Positions 13,233-21,331 of a DNA stretch of 22,229 nt are shown here, in pieces; within the stretch, counting starts at the first letter, position 1, and every line of letters begins with the position of its first letter. The notes under the pieces were generated by a model. The model did not search any database and was not told where the DNA came from. It saw nothing but the letters and a program-made list of their open reading frames with translations. Source of the stretch: Roseovarius sp. (GTDB lineage Bacteria > Pseudomonadota > Alphaproteobacteria > Rhodobacterales > Rhodobacteraceae); assembly GCA_023260815.1 (NCBI GenBank), contig JALQUE010000243.1, positions 1-22,229 of the forward strand, written 5' to 3'. Both the position numbers and the translations under genes were made by a program.

Positions 13233-15135
13233 CCGCGGTCTCTTCCTGCTCTGCGTCAGTCGTTCCGGTCTCTTCTTCGCCCGGTTCTTCTAGGCTTTCA
13301 AGCGTCGTCTCGGTTTCTTCGGCCGGTTGAGGGCGCAACAGGCGGAACTCGATCCTGCGATTGGCTTCCCGGCCCTCTTCGGTGTCGTTATCGCCGATAG
13401 GCTGGCTTTCGCCATATCCCTTGGCCGTGAAAGACGACGTCAGCACCCGTCGCGCGCGCAATTCATTCAAGACAGCCTGCGCGCGTTCCTGGCTCAGACG
13501 CTCATTCATCTCTTCACGGCCCTGGCTGTCGGTGTGGCCTCCGATCTCGATCCGGATATCGCCACATTCTCTCAGGATTTCCGCGATATCGTCCATGATC
13601 GCCGCGCCATTGCCATCGATGGTCGAAGACCCCGGCTCGAAGTTGATCTTGCGCCCGGACTGCACGGATGCGATCTGCGCCTCGCATTCTTCCGGGGTCG
13701 GGATGCTCGCGATCGGGTCAAGCGCTTCCTTGTAGGTGACGTCGATCGAAAACTGTGAGCTTTCTCCCAGCTTCCCGGCAAGAAATCCCGAAATCATCGC
13801 GGATGCGTCCTGCCGGCCGGTATCGCCCACCACGGTCAATTCATCCGGGGTCACGGTGACGGCACCATTCGACAAGTAGGTCAGGGCCTCGAGACCCGTC
13901 AACGTCCGCAACGCCCAGTCTCGGGGCAGCCCTTCGGCCACACGCGCGGTCATATGGACGGATCGGGAAGAAAACCGCGCCTTGGCAAAACTGTCGAGCG
14001 TTTCACGCGCCAGTTCACTGCCCACCCTGCCACGCAGCTGCACAAGACCTTCGGGCGACAACGTCGCCACGAATTCGGGCTGCGCCGCGTCGGTTTTGTC
14101 CTCAGGCTCCAGAAGAACCGCATGCAGCGCAAAGACATCCGGCAAAGAGGTTTCAAGCTTGCCCACCACATCATCAAAGGTGTTTTGCGGCGTGCCCTCC
14201 TGCACCAGAAGTGAAATGTCCGCATCCGAAAAGGTCAGGGTGCCGCCCCCCAGTTCCGCAAGCGCCGTGATCGACTGTTCGACCGCATCACCCCATTTCG
14301 GCGAGGGCACACCCAACCCGATTGTGCAATCCGCCTTGGACTCGAGCCCCGCCCGCCCGGCAGCCCTCAGGATGCGGTCGCGTGTCTCCTCGGTGTCGGC
14401 GGAACAAGCATCGAATTTTGCGGTGCCGTTCTCGATCAAAAACCGCAGATTGAACGGGGTAATGACCGGGCGCGGCGCAGAGATGTTCAGCGACAGCCGC
14501 ACATCCGCAGGCGCCGCACGGGCCAGCTCGGTTTCCAGCCTGCGCTTGTCTTCGGGGCTGTCGACCATGGCCATGATCTGAACCCGCGTCGAGTCGACGG
14601 AAATCTTCGTTCGTGGCAGCAGGCTGAGTGAGTCGACGGCAAACTCAAGCGCGTCCTCCCACGTCTCCGGCTCAGGGTAATCCGCGGATTCGAGCAGATC
14701 CTTGGCGGGGGCGCCGTCTGTCGCCTTGGCGATTCCTGTCATGAGGGCATCACGATCCGTCGATGCCGGCAAAAGACCAATCAGGGAAATGCCGCTATCG
14801 TTGCGCAGGATTTCGATCGAAAATCGCGGTGGCGTCATGATCTGCGCGTCCTCGACCAGCATCTGATCTATGACGCGCGCCGCATCCACAACCGTGCCCG
14901 CGACCGAGAGTGCCTTGAACCGCGAGGCTTCTGACGGGGCGGTGCCAGCCAGAAAAACCTGCAACCCGTTGGCATCCACCTCGGCCCAGGTCATGCTGTT
15001 CTGCTCGAGTGTTTCCCGCACGGAGAGGCGCGAGCTGTCCTCGATGATGCGCACGGCGAAACTGGCCATCAGCACGCAGAACACGGCTGCGGCCAGAAAT
15101 GTGGCGGCGATAGTGAAGATCGAAGACAGGCGCAT
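13219..15135 (-). CDS. OmpA-family peptidoglycan-binding envelope protein
   Basis: The frame encodes 638 aa. An N-terminal hydrophobic helix (about 7-28) acts as signal anchor or signal peptide. Residues 40-490 form repeated alpha/beta segments that resemble BON-like modules (phrases such as SISLIGLLP, VQIMAMV and GLVQLRGRV). One Cys pair is CSAD/ADC, another is EEC/ECGD. Residues 498-600 are an OmpA C-terminal domain: NFEPGSSTID, GHTDSQGREEMNERLSQERA and ANRRIEFRLL, with the Asp and Arg that bind diaminopimelate. The last 38 residues are strongly acidic. It likely tethers the inner membrane or periplasm to peptidoglycan. The ribosome site is weak. It lies 62 bp after ubiA with its own candidate promoter and is coupled to the coiled-coil gene. 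No beta-barrel is visible. Confidence 0.9.
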   Translation of the reverse strand: MRLSSIFTIAATFLAAAVFCVLMASFAVRIIEDSSRLSVRETLEQNSMTWAEVDANGLQVFLAGTAPSEASRFKALSVAGTVVDAARVIDQMLVEDAQIMTPPRFSIEILRNDSGISLIGLLPASTDRDALMTGIAKATDGAPAKDLLESADYPEPETWEDALEFAVDSLSLLPRTKISVDSTRVQIMAMVDSPEDKRRLETELARAAPADVRLSLNISAPRPVITPFNLRFLIENGTAKFDACSADTEETRDRILRAAGRAGLESKADCTIGLGVPSPKWGDAVEQSITALAELGGGTLTFSDADISLLVQEGTPQNTFDDVVGKLETSLPDVFALHAVLLEPEDKTDAAQPEFVATLSPEGLVQLRGRVGSELARETLDSFAKARFSSRSVHMTARVAEGLPRDWALRTLTGLEALTYLSNGAVTVTPDELTVVGDTGRQDASAMISGFLAGKLGESSQFSIDVTYKEALDPIASIPTPEECEAQIASVQSGRKINFEPGSSTIDGNGAAIMDDIAEILRECGDIRIEIGGHTDSQGREEMNERLSQERAQAVLNELRARRVLTSSFTAKGYGESQPIGDNDTEEGREANRRIEFRLLRPQPAEETETTLESLEEPGEEETGTTDAEQEETADEQN

Positions 15136-15168
15136 GGCATTCAGGCCCGCAAGTTATTGGTGTGAGCG

Positions 15169-15197
15169 TGTTTAGGCCGTGCGGAAGGGATGTTCAA
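15169..15197 (-). promoter_or_regulatory. Candidate promoter of the OmpA-family gene
   Basis: On the minus strand TTGAAC (15197-15192) directly follows the ubiA stop codon; after 17 bp comes TAAACA (15174-15169). This gives a start near 15162 and a leader of about 27 nt, so the gene can be transcribed apart from ubiA. Confidence 0.5.
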
Positions 15198-16163
15198 TCA
15201 CAGCAGCAGCGCAACGGCGAAAAACGGCAAAAGCAGCAGCCCTGCATCCCTGTTCGACCGGAACAACCCAAGCAGCGTATCGTTGTCATCCAAGTCCAGT
15301 TTGCGCAACTGCCACTGCATATGCCAGCCCATCGCCCACGGTCCCAAAAGCGCCATCAGCAGGGCCGGCGAACTACCGCCTATGGCAGCAATCATCACCG
15401 CCAGCGACTGCAGAGCGACCGTCAGAACAAGGAACATGGCAAGCCATTTTGGGGTCCGCTCACCGAACAGGCGCGCGGTGGATTTGACGCCGATCAGCGC
15501 GTCGTCCTCCTTGTCCTGATGTGCGTAGATCGTGTCGTAGAACAGTGTCCACGAAATACCGGCCAGATACAAAAGAACCGCCGGCCATTCGAGTTGCCCG
15601 GTATGCGCTGTCCATGCCAGCAACGCACCCCAGTTGAACGCCAACCCCAAAAATACCTGCGGCCACCAGGTGAACCGCTTGGCAAAGGGATAGATGGCCA
15701 CCGGTACAAGCGCCAGCACCCCAAGGGCGATTGCAGCCGCGTTGAAGGTCAACAAGATGCAAAACGCCACGAGCGCCTGCGCGACCAGCCAGACAAGCGC
15801 ACCCTTCACGCTCACCTGACCCGAGGGGATGGGGCGCGACGCGGTGCGGGCCACACTCCCATCGATATCGCGGTCGGTGATGTCGTTCCACGTGCAGCCT
15901 GCCCCCCGCATCAACCAAGCCCCGATGCCGCAACCCGCAAATATCCAAAGGTCGTGCCAATACGCGCGCCCGTCATGCAGCATCGCCAGCAACAGCCCCC
16001 ACCAGCAGGGCAGCAACAAAAGCCATGTGCCAATAGGCCGATCCGCACGAGCCAGTCGCAGGTAGGGCCGCGTGGCCTGTGGCGCGAAACGGTCCACCCA
16101 GTTGCCTTTGACCGCGTCGGCGACCATGCCTGCAGCCTCTGGCGTCTGGTTCTTGCCGGTCAT
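15198..16163 (-). CDS. ubiA: 4-hydroxybenzoate polyprenyltransferase
   Basis: The frame encodes 321 aa with about eight to nine transmembrane helices. The first Asp-rich motif NDITDRDID (93-101) is followed by the conserved ARTASRPIPSG, and the second Asp-rich motif is in YDTIYAHQDKEDD. These bind the Mg-prenyl diphosphate. The enzyme attaches the polyprenyl tail to 4-hydroxybenzoate in the inner membrane, an early step of ubiquinone synthesis. The ATG at 16163 is preferred over an in-frame TTG at 16187 because the latter would overlap rsmE; a GGGGG stretch lies about 7 bases upstream. Only 11 bp separate its start codon from that of divergent rsmE, so its promoter must lie inside rsmE. Confidence 0.95.
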   Translation of the reverse strand: MTGKNQTPEAAGMVADAVKGNWVDRFAPQATRPYLRLARADRPIGTWLLLLPCWWGLLLAMLHDGRAYWHDLWIFAGCGIGAWLMRGAGCTWNDITDRDIDGSVARTASRPIPSGQVSVKGALVWLVAQALVAFCILLTFNAAAIALGVLALVPVAIYPFAKRFTWWPQVFLGLAFNWGALLAWTAHTGQLEWPAVLLYLAGISWTLFYDTIYAHQDKEDDALIGVKSTARLFGERTPKWLAMFLVLTVALQSLAVMIAAIGGSSPALLMALLGPWAMGWHMQWQLRKLDLDDNDTLLGLFRSNRDAGLLLLPFFAVALLL

Positions 16164-16174
16164 AAGGTGCCCCC

Positions 16175-16900
16175 ATGGCAGATGCAAAGATCAGGCTTTA
16201 TGTAGAGCACCCATTGGGGGAAGGGCAAACGGTTCCTCTGGATCGCGATCAGGCGCATTACCTTTTCGGGGTGATGCGACGTGGCGCGGGAGACGCCGTT
16301 TTGCTGTTCAACGGACGTGATGGCGAATGGCTTGCCACCGTTCAAGACGCATCGAAACGCGGCGGCGTTCTGCGGGCGGACAATCAGACCGGCCCACAGC
16401 GAAACCCGCCCGATCTGTGGGTGCTGTTCGCTCCGATCAAGAAGGCGCGCACCGATTTCATCGTCGAGAAAGCCGCCGAGATGGGGGCCGCGCGTATCCT
16501 GCCCGTGCAGACGGATTTCACCAATTCCGAGCGTATTCGGCAGGACCGTCTGCAGGCCCATGCGATTGAGGCCGCCGAGCAATGCGGCGGCACCTACGTG
16601 CCCGAGGTCGCTGATCTGCAAAAGCTTGACCGGTTGCTGCAGGACTGGCCCGAGGATCGCAAACTGATGTTCTGCGACGAGGCGTTGGCCGGTGCGACAC
16701 AGGCGCTTGGCGCCGCAGATTCAGGGGCCTGGGCAATCCTGATCGGTCCGGAGGGCGGATTTTCAGACGCCGAACGCACCCGCCTGAACGCCCTGCCCTT
16801 CGCGCATCCGGTCAGCCTTGGCCCGCGCATCCTGCGGGCGGACACCGCCGTCGTGGCGGCGATGACGGTCTGGCAGATGGCCGTTGGGGATTGGACATGA
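16175..16900 (+). CDS. rsmE: 16S rRNA (uracil-1498-N3)-methyltransferase RsmE
   Basis: The frame encodes 241 aa. An N-terminal PUA-like RNA-binding part (about 1-75) is followed by a SPOUT methyltransferase domain with KKARTDFIVEKAAEMGA (89-105), NSERI and EAAEQCGG (132-139), LIGPEGGFSDAE (189-200) and SLGPRILRADTA (214-225), which form the knotted SAM site. It methylates U1498 of 16S rRNA in the assembled 30S subunit. AAGGTG lies 6 bases before the ATG at 16175. It overlaps the next gene by four bases (ATGA), so the two are co-translated, and gshA follows. Confidence 0.96.
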   Translation: MADAKIRLYVEHPLGEGQTVPLDRDQAHYLFGVMRRGAGDAVLLFNGRDGEWLATVQDASKRGGVLRADNQTGPQRNPPDLWVLFAPIKKARTDFIVEKAAEMGAARILPVQTDFTNSERIRQDRLQAHAIEAAEQCGGTYVPEVADLQKLDRLLQDWPEDRKLMFCDEALAGATQALGAADSGAWAILIGPEGGFSDAERTRLNALPFAHPVSLGPRILRADTAVVAAMTVWQMAVGDWT

Positions 16901-17409
16901 GCTTTGTTCGTCCCGAGGCGACGGCGGCGATGTGGCGGTGGCGCGAGGTGCTGGCGGGCGGTGCGATTCTGGCTGTCGGCCTCTGGTGGGCCTTAGGGAC
17001 GGTCGGATTGTTGCACTGGCTGGGCTATGTGATCGCCGCAGCAGGCGCGGTTCTGGTGGCCGCCGGGGTGCAGCGCGGACGCTTTCGCTCGGGTCAGGAT
17101 GGTCCGGGTGTCGTCACTGTGGTCGAGGGCCAGATCGCCTATTTCGGGCCGTTGACCGGCGGCATGGTCGCTTTGGGCGAGTTGTCGGAAGTGTCGCTTG
17201 ATCCCACTGGAAAGCCGCCGCATTGGATCCTGCGTCAACCGGGCCAGCCCGATCTTGCAATCCCCCTGACCGCCAGCGGCGCGGAGGCGCTTTTCGATGC
17301 GTTTGCAACCCTGCCGGGCATCCGGACCGAGCGTATGCTGGCCCAAATGAAACGACAGGGGGACATGCCTGTGGTGATCTGGCAAAAATCATACCCACGG
17401 CTACATTGA
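16897..17409 (+). CDS. Two-helix membrane protein, unknown function
   Basis: The frame encodes 170 aa. Two adjacent transmembrane helices (about 18-36 and 38-57) form a hairpin, followed by a soluble domain of about 110 residues with beta-rich segments (VVTVVEGQIAYFGPLTGG, LSEVSLDP, HWILRQPG), a layout seen in small membrane PH-like proteins. The ATG at 16897 overlaps the rsmE stop as ATGA; an in-frame TTG lies two codons earlier. Its position between rsmE and gshA seems to be a conserved Rhodobacteraceae arrangement, from memory. It might be a lipid- or membrane-binding protein, but I do not recognise the family. Confidence 0.8.
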   Translation: MSFVRPEATAAMWRWREVLAGGAILAVGLWWALGTVGLLHWLGYVIAAAGAVLVAAGVQRGRFRSGQDGPGVVTVVEGQIAYFGPLTGGMVALGELSEVSLDPTGKPPHWILRQPGQPDLAIPLTASGAEALFDAFATLPGIRTERMLAQMKRQGDMPVVIWQKSYPRLH

Positions 17410-17434
17410 CACCCCGTGCGAATGCCGCCACTTG
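17406..17434 (+). promoter_or_regulatory. Candidate promoter of gshA
   Basis: A perfect TTGACA (17406-17411) overlaps the stop codon of the membrane-protein gene. After 17 bp comes CACTTG (17429-17434), a poor -10. A short palindrome, GCCAC-TT-GTGGC (17427-17438), covers the -10 and could be an operator. Confidence 0.4.
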
Positions 17435-17473
17435 TGGCAGCCAGCAATGCGCGACAAGGCAGGAGAAACGGTC

Positions 17474-18844
17474 ATGTCCATACCCCAGTCCGGTGGCGGG
17501 CCGATCGAGCGGCATGAACAACTTGCCGAATATCTGGCGAGCGGCTGCAAGCCGCGAGATGAATGGCGCATCGGCACCGAGCACGAGAAATTCGGATATT
17601 GCAAGGACACGCTCAAGCCGATCCCCTACCAGGGTGAACGCAGTGTGTTGGCGGTGCTTGAAGGGCTGCGCGACCTGCACGATTGGGCGCCGCTTGAGGA
17701 AGGCGGCAAGCTGATCGGACTGACCAAGGATGGCGCGAATGTCAGCCTCGAGCCCGGCGGACAACTTGAGCTTTCGGGCGCACCTCTGGAGAATATCCAC
17801 GAAACCTGTGACGAGGTGAACGCCCATCTGCGCGACGTCAAGGACATCGCCGACAAGGTGGGCGTGGGCTTCATCGGTTTGGGCGCCGCACCGATCTGGA
17901 GCCACGAGGACATGCCGCGCATGCCCAAGGGCCGCTACAAGCTGATGACCGACTACATGGACCGCGTCGGCACCATGGGCAAGTCCATGATGTACCGGAC
18001 CTGCACCGTGCAGGTGAACCTTGATTTCGGGTCTGAGGCGGACATGGTGCGCAAGCTGCGCGTGGCGCTGGCGTTGCAGCCGGTGGCGACGGCGCTGTTT
18101 GCCAATTCGCCGTTTTTCGATGGCAAGCCGACAGGTCTGAAATCATGGCGCGCGCGGGTCTGGCGTGATCTGGATGAGGCCCGGACAGGGATGCTGCCCT
18201 TCGTCTTCGACGAAGGATTCGGGTTCGAGGCATGGGCCGACTATGCCCTTGATGTTCCTATGTATTTTGTCTACCGCGACGGCAAATACATTGATGCTTT
18301 GGGGCAATCGTTCCGGGACTTCATGAAGGGGGAGCTGCCGGCGTTGCCGGGGGAAAAGCCGACGCTGTCCGACTGGGCGGATCATCTGACCACCATCTTC
18401 CCCGAGGCACGGATCAAGAAATATCTTGAAATGCGCGGGGCCGATGGTGGGCCGTGGCGCAGGCTTTGCGCGCTGCCGGCGTTCTGGGTGGGGCTGATGT
18501 ATGACCAATCGTCGCTGGATGCCGCTTGGGATATCGTCAAGGACTGGGACGCAGAAACCCGCGAGGCGCTGCGGGTTGCAGCCAGCGAAAAAGCGTTGCA
18601 GGCCAATGTGATGGGCATTTCCATGCATGATCTGGCGCGCGAGGTTCTGGACCTCTCGGAAGCGGGACTCAGGGCGCGCGGGCGGGCCGGGGCCAACGGG
18701 ATGATCCCGGACGAGACCCATTTCCTGAACGCGTTGAAGGAAAGCGTGGAGAGCGGAAAAGTCCCCGCAGACGAGTTGCTGGACCACTACGAAGACGACT
18801 GGAACGGCGACCTCAGCAAGATTTACGCGCAATATTCCTACTGA
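17474..18844 (+). CDS. gshA: Glutamate-cysteine ligase (alphaproteobacterial/plant type)
   Basis: The frame encodes 456 aa, typical for the plant-like GCS2 group. Signature segments are WRIGTEHEKFGY (31-42), the Glu-rich LEPGGQLELSGAP, MYRTCTVQVNLDF in the middle and NGMIPDETHFLNAL near the end. It joins glutamate to cysteine with ATP, the rate-limiting step of glutathione synthesis. AGGAG lies 8 bases before the ATG at 17474, which decides against an upstream in-frame start at 17432. The gene is 64 bp after the membrane-protein gene and has a TTGACA promoter candidate of its own. gshB is not in the window. A tandem-repeat patch follows its stop. Confidence 0.96.
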   Translation: MSIPQSGGGPIERHEQLAEYLASGCKPRDEWRIGTEHEKFGYCKDTLKPIPYQGERSVLAVLEGLRDLHDWAPLEEGGKLIGLTKDGANVSLEPGGQLELSGAPLENIHETCDEVNAHLRDVKDIADKVGVGFIGLGAAPIWSHEDMPRMPKGRYKLMTDYMDRVGTMGKSMMYRTCTVQVNLDFGSEADMVRKLRVALALQPVATALFANSPFFDGKPTGLKSWRARVWRDLDEARTGMLPFVFDEGFGFEAWADYALDVPMYFVYRDGKYIDALGQSFRDFMKGELPALPGEKPTLSDWADHLTTIFPEARIKKYLEMRGADGGPWRRLCALPAFWVGLMYDQSSLDAAWDIVKDWDAETREALRVAASEKALQANVMGISMHDLAREVLDLSEAGLRARGRAGANGMIPDETHFLNALKESVESGKVPADELLDHYEDDWNGDLSKIYAQYSY

Positions 18845-18854
18845 GCGGAGAACC

Positions 18855-18874
18855 GCGAAAAACAGCGAAAAACT
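18855..18874. repeat. Two tandem copies of a 10-bp unit
   Basis: GCGAAAAACA (18855-18864) is followed directly by GCGAAAAACT (18865-18874), 10 bp after the gshA stop and just before the 11-bp array. Confidence 0.7.
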
Positions 18875-18878
18875 GCAT

Positions 18879-18944
18879 CGGTATCACGTCGGTATGACGT
18901 CGGTATCGCGTCGGTGCATGATCGGTGCGGGATCGGTCTGCCCG
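18879..18944. repeat. Tandem array of an 11-bp unit, about 5-6 copies
   Basis: Units beginning CGGT start at 18879, 18890, 18901, 18912, 18923 and 18934. The first three (CGGTATCACGT, CGGTATGACGT, CGGTATCGCGT) are closely alike, the next two (CGGTGCATGAT, CGGTGCGGGAT) form a second subtype, and the sixth is degenerate. The array fills the gap between the convergent ends of gshA and plsY. The rest of 18945-18996 shows nothing clear. Confidence 0.88.
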
Positions 18945-18996
18945 GCAGGTTGGCAGAGGTCAGATGACGCAGCGGGCGCGGGCGGACCCGGTCAGG

Positions 18997-19602
18997 TCAC
19001 TTCTGCCCGATCCGGGGTTCGGTTCCGGCCCTTATGCGCGCGATGTTGTCCCGGTGGCGCCAGTACACCACGAGGGTCAAGATCGCGCAGAGCAGGAACA
19101 CGTCGGGCCGACCCAGCACGATCGCCCAGATCGACGAAAGCGCCGCCGCCGTGATCGCCGCAAAGGACGACATCCGTTTCAACGCGGCGGTGACCAGCCA
19201 TGTCAGGCAGCAGGCCACCCCCACCGGCCAAGCCAGCGCCAGAACCAGCCCCAGGAATGTCGCCACCCCCTTGCCGCCCTTGAACTTGAGCCAGACAGGA
19301 TAGCAATGGCCGAAAAACGCCATCAGCCCGGCCAGTTGCGCGGCATCCTCGCCGGTCAGGTAGCGCGCCAGCAATGCCGCCAGCGCCCCCTTGCCGCCAT
19401 CCAGCAGCAGCGTCGCCGCAGCGGCGCTTTTGGACCCGGTGCGAAGGACATTCGTGGCCCCGATATTGCCCGATCCGATCTCGCGTAGATTGCCGAGATG
19501 CATCGCGCGTGTCAGCACCAGCCCGAACGGGATCGACCCCAACAGATAGCCGATCACAGCCCAGAGGATCAGCAGAACGGGTGCGGTCTCAAGCAATGGC
19601 AT
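18997..19602 (-). CDS. plsY: Acyl-phosphate:glycerol-3-phosphate acyltransferase
   Basis: The frame encodes 201 aa with five or so transmembrane helices. Motif 1 is SGNIGATN (44-51), motif 2 is DGGKG (68-72) and motif 3 is FKGGKGVAT (107-115), the three PlsY loops that bind glycerol 3-phosphate and acyl phosphate. It makes lysophosphatidic acid in the inner membrane, the first step of phospholipid synthesis. Its ATG overlaps the stop of the pyrC-like gene by one base (TGATG), so it is the last visible gene of the pyrB operon and its translation is coupled to it. No terminator is evident downstream. Confidence 0.96.
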   Translation of the reverse strand: MPLLETAPVLLILWAVIGYLLGSIPFGLVLTRAMHLGNLREIGSGNIGATNVLRTGSKSAAAATLLLDGGKGALAALLARYLTGEDAAQLAGLMAFFGHCYPVWLKFKGGKGVATFLGLVLALAWPVGVACCLTWLVTAALKRMSSFAAITAAALSSIWAIVLGRPDVFLLCAILTLVVYWRHRDNIARIRAGTEPRIGQK

Positions 19603-20885
19603 CAGGCGGCCTCATACACGCGGGTTCCGGCGACATAGGTGAGACGCACCTTACCTTGAAGGCGCTGACCGTCAAACGGGGTGTTCTTGGACTTGGAGTG
19701 CAAGGTGTTGCGATCCATCACGAAGGGTTTGTCGGGATCGAAGACCAGCAGATCGGCGGGCGCCCCCGGCGCAAGCCGGCCCGAGCCCAGCCCCAGCCGT
19801 TTCGCAGGATTGAGCGCCATCGCCCGGAACAGCGTGGGCAGGTCCAGATCGCCGGAATGATAAAGCCGGAGCGCCGCGGGCAGCAGGGTTTCCAGCGCGA
19901 CAGCGCCCGACGCCGCCTCTTCGAAAGGCAGGCGTTTGGATTCGACATCCTGCGGCGTGTGCATCGAGCAGATGACATCGATCAGCCCCGAGCGCACGCC
20001 TTCGATCACCGCCTGTCTGTCATCCTCGGAGCGCAGCGGCGGCTTGACCTTGAAGAAGGTGCGATAGTCGGCCACGTCCAATTCGTTCAGGGTCAGATGG
20101 TGGATCGAGGTGCCAGCCGTAATGTCCAGCCCGTTGCGCTTGGCGCGCTCCAGCGCTGGAAGCGCGCGGGAGGTGGTGATCTGATCGGCGTGATAGCGCG
20201 CGCCGGTCATTTCCAGCAGGGCGATATCGCGGTCAAGCCCCATGCGTTCGGCCATGGGCGACACGGATGGCAGCCCGCGCAGCGAGGCGAATTTGCCCGA
20301 GGTGGCCGACGCCCCGGCGCTGAGGCCCGGTTCCTGCGGATGGGCGATGATCAGCGCGCCAAGGCCGCGCGCATAGGTCAGCGCGCGCTGGAACACCTTC
20401 GTGTTGGTGATGACATGATCGCAATCGGTGAAGGCCACGGCGCCGGCATCCAGCAAGAACCCGATCTCGGTCATCTCGCGGCCTTCGCGGCCCTTGGTGA
20501 GCGCCGCCATCGGACGCACATTCACAGGCCCGGCGGCGTTCGCACGGCGGGCGACGAATTCCAGCGCCTCGGGCGTGTCTATCGAGGGCAGCGTATCGGG
20601 GCGGGTGATCATGGTGGTGACCCCGCCCGCCGCCGCCGCCAGCCCGGCAGAGCGATAGGATTCCTTGTGCCGTTCGCCCGGTTCGCAGACCTTGACCCCG
20701 ATATCCACGATGCCGGGGGCAAGGCAATGGCCGCCACAATCGACCACGGTGTCGGCGACGGGTGCTGCAGCTTGGGCGCCAAGCGCCTTGATCGTGGCGC
20801 CGTCGATCAGCAGCCAGCCGGGCGCGTCGGTCCCGTTTTCCGGGTCGATCAGACGGGCATTGGTGAAAAGCGTGGTGCTGCTCAT
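19602..20885 (-). CDS. Dihydroorotase homologue, probably non-catalytic (PyrX/PyrC' type)
   Basis: The frame encodes 427 aa with the full amidohydrolase layout of a type-I dihydroorotase. However, the metal HxH-x-R (normally DxHxHxREPG) reads D61-I-G63-V-K65-V-C67-EPG: both His and the substrate Arg are gone. The HVST His is Gln235 (QITTS), the catalytic Asp of TDHAP is Met308 (SMHTP), and MPNT reads TRPDT. Asp154 and His182 remain. Such degenerate homologues, known as PyrX or PyrC' in pseudomonads, are structural partners that hold aspartate carbamoyltransferase in a dodecamer. It lies in the same overlapping operon as pyrB, four bases overlapping the PH-like gene. An active dihydroorotase should be encoded elsewhere. 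Automated labels of pyrC for this gene would be misleading. Confidence 0.9.
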   Translation of the reverse strand: MSSTTLFTNARLIDPENGTDAPGWLLIDGATIKALGAQAAAPVADTVVDCGGHCLAPGIVDIGVKVCEPGERHKESYRSAGLAAAAGGVTTMITRPDTLPSIDTPEALEFVARRANAAGPVNVRPMAALTKGREGREMTEIGFLLDAGAVAFTDCDHVITNTKVFQRALTYARGLGALIIAHPQEPGLSAGASATSGKFASLRGLPSVSPMAERMGLDRDIALLEMTGARYHADQITTSRALPALERAKRNGLDITAGTSIHHLTLNELDVADYRTFFKVKPPLRSEDDRQAVIEGVRSGLIDVICSMHTPQDVESKRLPFEEAASGAVALETLLPAALRLYHSGDLDLPTLFRAMALNPAKRLGLGSGRLAPGAPADLLVFDPDKPFVMDRNTLHSKSKNTPFDGQRLQGKVRLTYVAGTRVYEAA

Positions 20886-21331
20886 GGGCGGGCTCCGGTC
20901 ATGGCGGTCTGGATACGCTGACGGGTCGCGTCACGGTCGGGCTGATATTTCAGCAGATGCTTGTCGCCGGATCGGGTGACGATCTGGACCGCCGAACCGA
21001 GGGTGCGGACGCGGGCGATGTCGGTCAGGTGAACGGCGCGGGTCTGTGGCCCCAGGAGGCGCCGGTCGGTCAGATCCCACCGGGCCTGCATCTCGTCGGA
21101 GGCGACGTAGAAGGCACGCACGGCAACGGCGGCCAGCCCGCCGACAGCCCCTGTCCAGACATGCGGATTGCCCATGACCCAGAGAATCGCCATACCAAGC
21201 GCCATCGCAGCGGCGGCAAGCCATGCGTGATCGCGCCAATACGTGGCCCGGTCGGGATGAAAGCTGTGCAGCACCACTTCGCCCTCGGCCAAGGGTGTGG
21301 TCGGGATCATGGAGTGCATCAGGCCATCCAT
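20882..21331 (-). CDS. Two-helix membrane protein with PH-like domain, unknown function
   Basis: The frame encodes 149 aa. After a short leader (GEVVLHSFHPDRATYW) come two transmembrane helices (about 35-53 and 57-76) and a soluble domain (82-145) with WDLTDRRLLGPQTRAVHL, IARVRTLGSAVQIVTRSG and DKHLLKY. The phrase T-D-R-R-L followed by short strands fits the bacterial PH (YdbS/YdbT-like) fold. The domain should face the cytosol. The start at 21331 overlaps the upstream stop by one base and lacks a Shine-Dalgarno sequence, so re-initiation is likely; in-frame ATGs at 21319 and 21310 are alternatives. Its stop overlaps the pyrC-like start (ATGA). Function is unknown. The family call is moderate. 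Confidence 0.8.
   Translation of the reverse strand: MDGLMHSMIPTTPLAEGEVVLHSFHPDRATYWRDHAWLAAAAMALGMAILWVMGNPHVWTGAVGGLAAVAVRAFYVASDEMQARWDLTDRRLLGPQTRAVHLTDIARVRTLGSAVQIVTRSGDKHLLKYQPDRDATRQRIQTAMTGARP

Noticed and set aside
18879..18944. Plasmid-type iteron origin of replication
   Set aside because: No rep gene, AT-rich region or DnaA boxes nearby, and the setting is a convergent gene gap in chromosomal core genes.
19602..20885. Lost dihydroorotase residues caused by sequencing error or pseudogene decay
   Set aside because: The frame is intact for 427 codons, changes are single clean substitutions at several separate sites, and overlaps with neighbouring genes are preserved.
19374..20921. 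515-aa plus-strand frame opposite plsY and the pyrC-like gene
   Set aside because: It spans two overlapping, well-supported minus-strand genes and shows no recognisable domain.
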